From Pseudomonadota bacterium (lineage in GTDB: Bacteria; Pseudomonadota; Gammaproteobacteria; Xanthomonadales; Rhodanobacteraceae), in assembly GCA_021777635.1 (NCBI GenBank), contig JAJYDI010000063.1, forward strand, positions 1 to 10,956: a DNA stretch of 10,956 bases, in the 5' to 3' direction. Within the stretch, counting starts at the first letter, position 1. The number at the start of each line of letters is the position of its first letter. The notes under the pieces are model-generated. The model was not told the origin of the DNA, made no database searches, and saw only the letters and a list, made by a program, of their open reading frames with translations. The translations under genes were made by a program, and so were the position numbers. Of the stretch, positions 5,205-10,956 are shown piece after piece.

Positions 5205-6576
5205 GCGCCGCCCGCTGTCGCTGGTCGGCCGCTCGGCGCTGGCCTCGCTGCTGGCGCTGGTCGCCTTTCTCGGCGCCACCGGATTCGCCCTCGACCGCGC
5301 CTACACGGAAGGCACGCTGACGGCTGAGCGCAATCGCCTGCAGAGTTTCATCTACGCCTATCTGGCAGGCTTCGACGTCAGCCGCTACGGCAGCAAGCTG
5401 CTGCCGCCTGATGCGCCACCGCAGCCGGGTTTCGCCCGCCCGGGATCGGGCCTATACGCAGCGGTCAGCGACGCCCGGGGACGCGCGTGGTCGTCTCCGT
5501 CGGCGCAGGGACTGGATCTGCCCGTGGATCAGAATCTCGATCCCGGCATCACCCGTTTCGAGGGGCCATTGGTGACCGCCAGCGGCAAGGTGTTCATGCT
5601 CAGCCAGGGCGTGGCTTGGGACGTGCCGCATCACCATCCGCTGAAACTGACATTCCACGTCGCCGAATCCACCGCGGGTTTCGACCGCCAGATCTCGGCC
5701 TACCGCCATACGCTGGCGCTTTGGCTGACGGGACTCGGGCTTGTGCTGTTGCTGCTTCAACAGGTTCTGATGCGCTGGAGCCTGTCACCGCTGCGACGGG
5801 TCGCCATCGAACTGGCGCTCGTCGAGCGCGGCCAGCGCGAACGCCTTGACGATGACTACCCGCACGAGCTCATCCGGCTTACCCGCAACCTCAACCGCTT
5901 CATCGAGAGCGAGCGCGAGCACCTCCAGCGCAACCGCAACACGCTGGGCGACCTTGCGCACAGCCTGAAGACGCCGCTGGCGGTGATCCGTTCGCGACTC
6001 GACACCGAAGCCGTGCCGCCGGCACTGACACGAGACGTGCTCGACCAAGTGCGACGCATGGACGAGATCGTCGCGTACCAGCTCGCACGCGCCGCGGCGC
6101 TGGGCCATGCCACCTTCTCCGCGCCGATCGCGGTGGCGCCGCTTGCCGAGGAGCTGGTGCGCGGGCTGGAGAAGGTCTATGCCGCGCGGCAGGTGTTGTG
6201 CGAGTTCGAGATCGAGCCGGCCGCGCGCTTCTATGGCGAGCCGGGCGATCTGCTCGAGCTGCTGGGCAACCTGACCGAAAACGCCTTCAAGTGGGCGCAG
6301 CATCGCGTACTGGTCACCGCCCGCGTGCTGCCCGGCAGCGGCGCGCACCGCGACGGTCTGGAGCTGATCGTCGAGGATGATGGCCCCGGCATTGCCGAGG
6401 ACCAAGTGGAACGCCTGCTGCAGCGGGGCGTGCGCGGCGACGAGCGGGTTCAGGGCCACGGCATCGGCCTTGCCATCGTGCAGGACCTGGTGCGTGCCTA
6501 TCGCGCCGTGCTGACGGTTGAACGCTCGCCCGAACTGGGCGGCGCGCGCTTCGTGGTGCGCTTCACGCAGGGCTAA
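5194..6576 (+). CDS. phoQ: Sensor histidine kinase PhoQ
   Basis: A 460-residue inner-membrane kinase, the partner of the preceding regulator. The first membrane segment is about 13-33, a periplasmic sensor region covers 34-172, and the second membrane segment is about 173-192. A linker of HAMP type follows, then the dimerisation/phospho-acceptor motif LGDLAHSLKTPLAV with His256. The ATPase part shows the N box GNLTENAFKWA (Asn363), G1 box DDGPGI (395-400) and G2 box GHGIGLAI (421-428). The sensor has a His-rich patch, DVPHHHPL at 143-150, a possible metal contact (inference). ATG 5194 overlaps the phoP end by 11 bp and is preceded by gcgaggg, an adequate ribosome site. The kinase is complete and should phosphorylate Asp51 of PhoP. 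Family knowledge suggests it responds to divalent cations or envelope stress; the ligand is not visible in the sequence. Confidence 0.92.
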   Translation: MTPERRPLSLVGRSALASLLALVAFLGATGFALDRAYTEGTLTAERNRLQSFIYAYLAGFDVSRYGSKLLPPDAPPQPGFARPGSGLYAAVSDARGRAWSSPSAQGLDLPVDQNLDPGITRFEGPLVTASGKVFMLSQGVAWDVPHHHPLKLTFHVAESTAGFDRQISAYRHTLALWLTGLGLVLLLLQQVLMRWSLSPLRRVAIELALVERGQRERLDDDYPHELIRLTRNLNRFIESEREHLQRNRNTLGDLAHSLKTPLAVIRSRLDTEAVPPALTRDVLDQVRRMDEIVAYQLARAAALGHATFSAPIAVAPLAEELVRGLEKVYAARQVLCEFEIEPAARFYGEPGDLLELLGNLTENAFKWAQHRVLVTARVLPGSGAHRDGLELIVEDDGPGIAEDQVERLLQRGVRGDERVQGHGIGLAIVQDLVRAYRAVLTVERSPELGGARFVVRFTQG

Positions 6577-6659
6577 GACGCAGGTGCCCGGGACCCTGGA
6601 CCGAGCCCCGCAGCAAGCGGTCAGCAGCGCGGTTACCTCCGGCTCGGCGCGCCCGCGGT

Positions 6660-6808
6660 GCCGGATCGGTCGCCGCGGCGGCGGCATCCTCGTGGCAGCG
6701 CCGCACCATGAACTCGCCGGGATACACGGTGACCTCGCGCCAGCCACGCAGCGCCTACGCGCCGAGTTCGGGCACTGGCAGCGTTGCCGGTAGCGCAATC
6801 AGCGGCTG
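6660..6808 (-). pseudogene. mtfA: Fragment of mtfA (Mlc titration factor A, zinc peptidase)
   Basis: Read on the minus strand, this piece gives LIALPATLPVPELGA, a TAG stop (6755-6757), then ALRGWREVTVYPGEFMVRR and CHEDAA. E. coli MtfA has, in the same order, a leucine-rich helix ending in LPVLELG, then a Trp-Leu-Asp-Gly-Phe stretch, then EVLIYPAPFVV. The stop replaces a single codon at an otherwise collinear site. The N-terminal part (before LPV) and the whole C-terminal catalytic part with the HExxH zinc site are missing. The homologous stretch is only about 45 codons, so this is a fossil rather than a gene. It begins right after the stop of the small secreted gene and ends behind phoQ. MtfA binds the Mlc repressor and controls glucose uptake in E. 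coli; nothing of that function can remain here. Confidence 0.6.
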
Positions 6809-6812
6809 GGCG

Positions 6813-7193
6813 TTACTGGATCGAACCCGGCAGCAACGACTGCCAGCTCAGTACCGCGCGCGGTTTGCGCGCGGTGCCCCGCAGGCCCGGCGGCAGGCCG
6901 GTGCGATCGGGCATCAATGCGTGCGGCGTGCCCGGCGGTTCGCGCCTGATGGCATTGCCGGCATCGGACTTCGGCGACTCGATGACCGGTCGCACAGGCG
7001 TGGCGCCGTCGCGACCCCGCGGCAGTGCGCGATCAAGCGATCCGCCCGGCAGCGCGGGCAATGCTGCAACCGGTTCGGTGCCGGTCAGACCCGATGGGGC
7101 GACCGCGAACAAGGCTCCCGGGAAATCGCTCGCCGTCGCGGCGCACGTGACACTCAGCCCCATCAGCAGACCGATCGGCGCGATGATCTTCAT
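6813..7193 (-). CDS. Small secreted protein of unknown function
   Basis: A 126-residue protein that I do not recognise. It starts with a convincing signal peptide (MKIIAPIGLLMGLSVTCAAT, cleaved around ATA-SD), so it is exported. The mature part is rich in Pro, Gly, Ala and Arg, with no Cys and no recognisable domain. It ends in an ordered-looking tail, RAVLSWQSLLPGSIQ, which may be a short conserved C-terminal motif. A TTG 33 nt upstream could extend the frame, but the signal peptide fixes the ATG at 7193 as the better start. A perfect 9-bp inverted repeat sits inside the coding sequence near its 3' end. It is divergent from the fatty-acid kinase gene and followed by the mtfA fossil. The signal peptide supports a real gene, though the low-complexity middle lowers certainty. 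Confidence 0.6.
   Translation of the reverse strand: MKIIAPIGLLMGLSVTCAATASDFPGALFAVAPSGLTGTEPVAALPALPGGSLDRALPRGRDGATPVRPVIESPKSDAGNAIRREPPGTPHALMPDRTGLPPGLRGTARKPRAVLSWQSLLPGSIQ
6853..6875. repeat. Perfect 9-bp inverted repeat
   Basis: Accgcgcgc (6853-6861) and gcgcgcggt (6867-6875) flank a 5-nt loop, inside the 3' part of the small secreted gene. The stem is very GC-rich but is not followed by a T-run on either strand. It may affect the mRNA end of that gene or be a by-product of arginine-rich codons. Confidence 0.5.
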
Positions 7194-7308
7194 GCGATTG
7201 CCATGGCATCTGGACACGCTTGTCAAGAGATGAATGGTGGCAGATCACGCCGCCCCCCGCCACTGTGCCTGCGTTGCGTCGCAACAAGCCCGACCAGCAA
7301 GGCGTGGC

Positions 7309-7314
7309 TATGCT
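7309..7314 (+). promoter_or_regulatory. Candidate -10 box (tatgct) for the leaderless fatty-acid kinase gene
   Basis: Tatgct fits TAnnnT and ends 8 nt before the ATG at 7323. No Shine-Dalgarno sequence lies between them. No -35 box is evident at the usual distance. It lies in the 129-bp divergent gap shared with the secreted-protein gene. Confidence 0.45.
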
Positions 7315-7322
7315 GCCCGACC

Positions 7323-9152
7323 ATGACCGCGACCTTCAGCCTTGCCGCCGAACCCCTGCACGCACCACGCAGTGCGGATGCGCGCAGCCTGAAGCGGGCG
7401 CTGCTGGCAGGCATCGGCCAGGTTGTCGCGCGACGCGAATACCTCGACCGTATCAACGTGTTTCCGGTGCCGGACGGTGATACCGGCTCCAATCTCGCCA
7501 GCACGCTGGGCGCCGTGCGCGACGCCGTGACCGATCTGCGCGGACGCGGCGCCGGCGGCCTGCTGCAGGCAGTCGCCCATGCGGCGGTGGACGGCGCACG
7601 CGGCAACTCCGGCGCGATCCTGGCGCAATTCCTGTGCGGTGCAAGCCAGGCGCTGCAGGGATCCGAGCGCCTCAGCGCCGGTGCGCTCGCTGCGGCCCTG
7701 CGCGAGGGCGCTGAACAAGCGCGCGGCGCCGTCGCCGACCCCCGCGAGGGCACCATTCTCAGCGTGATCGGCGCCTTCGCCAGGGCGTTCGCGCAACAGA
7801 TCGAGCCCAGCCGCGACGACCTGCGCGGCGCGTTTGAGCGTGCGCTGGTGACGGCGCGCGAGGCACTGGCCGATACGCCACGTCAGTTGCCGGTGCTGCG
7901 CCGCGCCGGCGTCGTCGACGCCGGCGCGCAGGGTTTCGTGGATTTGCTTGACGGCATCAACGCCTATCTGCGCGATGGCCGCCGCGCCTTGGGCATGCCC
8001 ACGGCAGCGACCGGCACGCCAACTCCGACCGCGGTGGCGGCAGTGGCCCATGACGATACCGGTCCTGGGCGCTGGTGCGTGGAGTGCCTGCTTAGCCACG
8101 TCGTGCTCGATCGCAGCGCGCTGCGCGCAGCGCTGGCGCCGCTGGGCGGCAGCTGTCTGGTGATCGCCGGCGATGCACGACGCCTGCGCGTGCACCTGCA
8201 TCTCGATGAGCCATCTGCCTTCTTTGAAACGCTGGCCCAGTTCGGCGCGGTCAGCGAGCCCAAGGCCGATGACATGCACGCGCAACAGCATTCGGTACGT
8301 ACCAGTCGCCGCGTCGCGGTGATCACCGATTCCGCCGCCGATCTGCCGGCGGCGCGGCTGGCGGCAGCCGGCGTCGCATGGGTGCCGGTGCGGGTCATCG
8401 TGGATGGCGTCGATCACCTCGACAAGATCGGGCTGAGCGTCGGAGAGCTTTACCGGCGCATGCGCGACCTGCGCGCGGTTCCGCGCACCTCGCAGCCGCC
8501 GGCCGGCGATTTCAGCCGCCGATTCCAGCATGCGCTCAGTCATCACGATGAGGCGGTCTACGTCGGCCTGTCGGCGGCGCTGTCAGGCACCTGTCAGGCG
8601 GCGCAGGCGGCTTCGCGCGGGCAGCGCGTTGTCAATGTCGACTCGCGCAATGTGGCCTGCGGACTCGGCCTGCTTGCTGAGACAGCGGGCCACTGGGCAG
8701 AGCAGGGGCTGGATGCGGCTGCCATCGCCGCGCGGCTGATCGCGCTGGTGCCGCGCGTGCGCACGTTCGGGGTGCTGCGCGATCTGACCTACGCCGTGCG
8801 CGGTGGCCGCGTGCCGCGCGCGGCGCTGCCGCTGACACGCTGGCTGAAGCTGGCGCCGGTGCTGGCTTCGCGTACTGACGGGCGCCTGCATCTGGGTGGC
8901 GCGCTGCGCGCAGGTGACGGACTGCCGGTGCGCTTCGCAGCGTGGCTGGCGCGCCGCGTACCGCGTGCCGACGCCGCGCGGGTGCTCGTCGGCCATTGCG
9001 ACAATCCGCGCGAGGCCACCCAACTGGCGGCGACGCTGGCGGTGTGCTTCGGCCTTGCGACCGAGCCCGACGTGGTCGAGTCCGGAGCCGCGATCGGCGC
9101 GCACGCCGGCCCGGGCACCCTGGTGGTCGGCTTCGCACCGGCGCTGGACTGA
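7323..9152 (+). CDS. Fused fatty-acid kinase: FakA (DAK2) plus FakB (DegV) in one chain
   Basis: A 609-residue cytoplasmic protein. Residues 22-220 are a DAK2/FakA kinase domain with INVFPVPDGDTGSNL (44-58; Asp51 and Asp53 for Mg-ATP), DGARGNSGAIL (90-100) and RRAGVVDAGAQGFVDLL (193-209). Residues about 245-315 resemble the FakA middle domain: ECLL (Cys255) and VHLHLDEP (His291, His293) match its Cys/His metal site. Residues 328-609 form a DegV/FakB acyl-binding domain: VITDSAADLP, RTSQPPAGDF, GLSAALSGTCQAA, VDSRNVACGLGLL, RGGRVPR and GAHAGPGTLVVGF. In Gram-positives FakA phosphorylates a fatty acid bound by separate FakB, feeding acyl-phosphate to PlsX/PlsY lipid synthesis or salvage. Here both steps sit on one polypeptide. 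Frame and motifs run without interruption, so the fusion is not an assembly error. Start 7323 is the first ATG before the domain and follows a TAnnnT box. Confidence 0.92.
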   Translation: MTATFSLAAEPLHAPRSADARSLKRALLAGIGQVVARREYLDRINVFPVPDGDTGSNLASTLGAVRDAVTDLRGRGAGGLLQAVAHAAVDGARGNSGAILAQFLCGASQALQGSERLSAGALAAALREGAEQARGAVADPREGTILSVIGAFARAFAQQIEPSRDDLRGAFERALVTAREALADTPRQLPVLRRAGVVDAGAQGFVDLLDGINAYLRDGRRALGMPTAATGTPTPTAVAAVAHDDTGPGRWCVECLLSHVVLDRSALRAALAPLGGSCLVIAGDARRLRVHLHLDEPSAFFETLAQFGAVSEPKADDMHAQQHSVRTSRRVAVITDSAADLPAARLAAAGVAWVPVRVIVDGVDHLDKIGLSVGELYRRMRDLRAVPRTSQPPAGDFSRRFQHALSHHDEAVYVGLSAALSGTCQAAQAASRGQRVVNVDSRNVACGLGLLAETAGHWAEQGLDAAAIAARLIALVPRVRTFGVLRDLTYAVRGGRVPRAALPLTRWLKLAPVLASRTDGRLHLGGALRAGDGLPVRFAAWLARRVPRADAARVLVGHCDNPREATQLAATLAVCFGLATEPDVVESGAAIGAHAGPGTLVVGFAPALD

Positions 9153-9189
9153 CAGCTGCGCGAACCGCCGCCGCGTGCCTCTTTATGCT

Positions 9190-9209
9190 GCGCATGAATA
9201 CGTATGCGC
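9190..9209. promoter_or_regulatory. Palindrome upstream of the amylase gene, possible operator
   Basis: Gcgcat (9190-9195) and atgcgc (9204-9209) form a 6-bp inverted repeat, and the right half contains the perfect 8-bp palindrome atacgtat (9198-9205). It is the only AT-containing palindrome in the 182-bp gap before the amylase gene. A site for a LacI-type sugar repressor is possible, but no regulator gene is in view. Confidence 0.3.
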
Positions 9210-9236
9210 GCTAGCCGCGCCGCACCGGAAGCGGCC

Positions 9237-9242
9237 TACTAT
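9237..9242 (+). promoter_or_regulatory. Candidate -10 box (tactat) upstream of the amylase gene
   Basis: Tactat fits TAnnnT. It ends 8 nt before an in-frame ATG at 9251 and 92 nt before the preferred amylase start at 9335. It lies 28 bp downstream of the palindrome at 9190-9209, so a regulator bound there could affect it. Confidence 0.35.
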
Positions 9243-9334
9243 CGCCCTGCATGCCGTCGAGTGGTGCTCGGACGGCGGACATCGCCCAGCGCGTCATCGC
9301 GACGGACGCTGCTGGCGCGCACAGCGGGGGGCTC

Positions 9335-10956
9335 ATGCGCCGGCTAATTCGTCGATCCGGGCTGTCACTGGTTCTCGCGCTGTCAGGCTGCGGTGGCGGT
9401 GGCGGTTCCGCCAGCCCGCCGCCGACGCCGCCCGCCGCGCCGAGCATCGCCCGTTTCACCGCCACACCGGGCAGTCTCCCCACTGCAGGCGGATCAGTCG
9501 CGCTGGCCTGGCAAGCCAGCAACGCCAGCGGCTACACGCTGAGCGTGCAACCCGCCGCCGGCGTCACCGGCATGCCTTCCGGCGCCATCACCGCGACCAG
9601 CGCGCAGGTCGGGCTGCCGGCCGACAGTGGCGCCAGCGCACAGACGTACCTTTTCACCCTGACCGCCAGCGGCGCGGCCGGAACCGTGCCGGCGACCGCG
9701 ACTGCATCGGTCACCGTGGCCGCGAACAGCAGCGCGCCGCTGCCGCTAGGGTCGGTCAATTGGCCGGGTTCGGTGATCTATTTTCTGATGCCCGACCGCT
9801 TCGACAACGGCGATCCTTCCAATGACAACGGCGGCCCCGGTGATAACGAGCCGGCACAGCCGCAAAATCCGATGGGCTGGTACGGCGGCGACTTCCAGGG
9901 CGTGATCGACCAGATCGGCGCGGGTTACTTCAGTCAGCTGGGCGCGACCGCGATCTGGATGACGCCGGCCTACGTGCAGGGCCCTGCGCAGTCCGGGCCG
10001 GGAACCAACAACCCCAACAACTGGCAGAGTTTTCCCTATCACGGCTATGCGCCCTGGGACTTCACCCACGTCGATCCTCATTTCGGCTCGACGGTCACCC
10101 TGCAGGCTCTGGTCAACGCGGCGCACGCCCAGCACATCGCGGTGATCCTAGGCCAAATCGTCAATGACGCTGGCATCGGTTACCCGCCCTATCAGCAGGA
10201 GGTCAACCAGATCGCCAGCGGCCAGTTGATCCTCAACAACAGCGCACAGGCGGTGCAGACCTTCCAGTTTCACCACGACGACCCCGTGACCGGTCAGTGC
10301 GAGCCCTACCTCGGCGCCTACAATCCCACCTGGGACTGCCCGCTGGACAGCTTGCCGGATTTCAATTCCGACAACACCGCGGTGCAGGCCATGCTGGATC
10401 AGGCCACGGCCGGCTGGCTCGACACCTACGGGCTCGACGGCATGCGCCTCGATGCCGCGATGTACGTGCCGAACAGCTTCTGGTGGCAGTACTTCACCTA
10501 TCTGCACGCGCAGGGCTATGCGCCCTTTGCGTTCGGCGAGATCCTCGACGGTCGCCCGGATTTCGTTGGCAGCTATACCCAGCCGTCGGTGGGCTTCTCC
10601 AGCGCACAGAACTACCCGCTGTACTTCGCCATCACCCAGTCGGGTCTGGTGCCAGGGCAGCCTACTTACTACGGCTACGGCAACCTCGCCGCGGTCGACT
10701 ACGCCGTGCAGCAGAACCTGAAGGATGACGCCCGGCCCGACCTGATGATCAACTTCATCGACAACCAGGACATGCCGCGCTTCACCAGCCTGCTCGCCAA
10801 CAACGGGGTGGCCGCGAGCGATGTGCTCGCACGCTGGCAGATCGCCGAAGTGCTCAGCTTCACCCTGCCCGGCATCCCGATGATCTATTACGGCGACGAG
10901 GCCGGCATGACCGGCACCTTCGATCCCTATCAGGCGGTCGCCAACGGCACCCCCGC
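9335..10956 (+). CDS. GH13 alpha-amylase-family lipoprotein with altered active-site histidines (3' end missing)
   Basis: The first 540 codons of a gene leaving the window. Residues 1-18 are a lipoprotein signal with lipobox LSGC (Cys19), followed by a Gly/Ser/Pro linker. An Ig-like domain covers about 36-130 and the GH13 barrel starts at VIYFLMPDRFDNGDPSNDNGG (148-168). Expected landmarks follow: YHGY at 235-238, VDPHFGS at 246-252, LPDFNSDN at 340-347, nucleophile Asp373 in GMRLDAAMY, acid/base Glu402 in FGEIL, stabiliser Asp479 in FIDNQDMPRF and IYYGDEAGM at 517-525. Striking changes are motif I LGQIVNDAG (Asp to Gly273, His to Asp278), motif II His to Tyr377, and motif IV His to Gln478. 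It should act on alpha-glucans at the cell surface or in the periplasm, but activity is uncertain. Start 9335 gives a normal signal peptide; an in-frame ATG at 9251 would add 28 residues. Six G's lie just ahead of the ATG. Confidence 0.9.
   Translation, partial: MRRLIRRSGLSLVLALSGCGGGGGSASPPPTPPAAPSIARFTATPGSLPTAGGSVALAWQASNASGYTLSVQPAAGVTGMPSGAITATSAQVGLPADSGASAQTYLFTLTASGAAGTVPATATASVTVAANSSAPLPLGSVNWPGSVIYFLMPDRFDNGDPSNDNGGPGDNEPAQPQNPMGWYGGDFQGVIDQIGAGYFSQLGATAIWMTPAYVQGPAQSGPGTNNPNNWQSFPYHGYAPWDFTHVDPHFGSTVTLQALVNAAHAQHIAVILGQIVNDAGIGYPPYQQEVNQIASGQLILNNSAQAVQTFQFHHDDPVTGQCEPYLGAYNPTWDCPLDSLPDFNSDNTAVQAMLDQATAGWLDTYGLDGMRLDAAMYVPNSFWWQYFTYLHAQGYAPFAFGEILDGRPDFVGSYTQPSVGFSSAQNYPLYFAITQSGLVPGQPTYYGYGNLAAVDYAVQQNLKDDARPDLMINFIDNQDMPRFTSLLANNGVAASDVLARWQIAEVLSFTLPGIPMIYYGDEAGMTGTFDPYQAVANGTP

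Noticed and set aside
5785..6798. A 337-codon minus-strand frame across phoQ
   Set aside because: It is antisense to clear kinase motifs; its upstream end overlaps the mtfA fossil but in a different frame from the MtfA-like reading.
7308..8546. A 412-codon minus-strand open frame inside the fatty-acid kinase gene
   Set aside because: It is fully antisense to a gene with intact DAK2 and DegV motifs, and has no family features or signal peptide.
9194..9214. A tiny plus-strand gene starting at ATG 9194 after a tatgct box
   Set aside because: It stops after six codons, so it is too short to support as a gene; a leader peptide cannot be excluded but nothing else supports it.

Overview
The window is GC-rich proteobacterial DNA. 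Its gene content points to the Xanthomonadales/Lysobacterales (Xanthomonadaceae or Rhodanobacteraceae): a PhoP/PhoQ pair with Xanthomonas-like PhoP, a DUF/Nudix-type NAD regulator, DusA, a one-polypeptide FakA-FakB (DAK2-DegV) protein, and several genes whose ATG lies 6-8 nt after a TAnnnT box with no Shine-Dalgarno sequence. This assignment rests on remembered protein families, not on a database search.

Layout from left to right. Positions 1-380 hold the end of a GFA/CENP-V zinc protein. Positions 461-1150 encode a hemolysin-III/TrhA-type PAQR membrane protein. Positions 1151-1942 contain no intact gene: a cluster of three related palindromic repeat units and other stem-loops (1154-1402) is followed by the decayed remains of an IS200/IS605-type tnpB on the minus strand (about 1403-1946). 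A perfect 13-bp inverted repeat starts within a few bases of where tnpB homology stops. Positions 1943-2860 (minus) encode a regulator with a degenerate Nudix domain and a winged helix (NrtR/NadQ type). It is divergent from dusA (2931-3941). A 310-bp hairpin-rich spacer follows.

Positions 4252-6576 form a tight three-gene signalling operon with overlapping stops and starts: a small secreted PepSY protein, an OmpR-family response regulator (PhoP) and its sensor kinase (PhoQ). Behind it, on the minus strand, lie a fossil of mtfA (about 6660-6808, with an in-frame stop) and a small secreted protein of unknown function (6813-7193). Divergent from that, 7323-9152 encodes a fused fatty-acid kinase, with FakA kinase and FakB/DegV acyl carrier on one chain. 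The right edge (9335 onward) is the first 540 codons of a lipoprotein GH13 alpha-amylase-family enzyme. It keeps the catalytic Asp/Glu/Asp but has lost all three conserved active-site histidines.

Most of the window is ordinary chromosomal housekeeping and signalling. The parts deserving a second look are the repeat cluster joined to the broken tnpB, the histidine-less GH13 lipoprotein, the fused fatty-acid kinase, and the mtfA fossil. I found no tRNA, rRNA, CRISPR array or prophage, and no convincing new multi-gene system.
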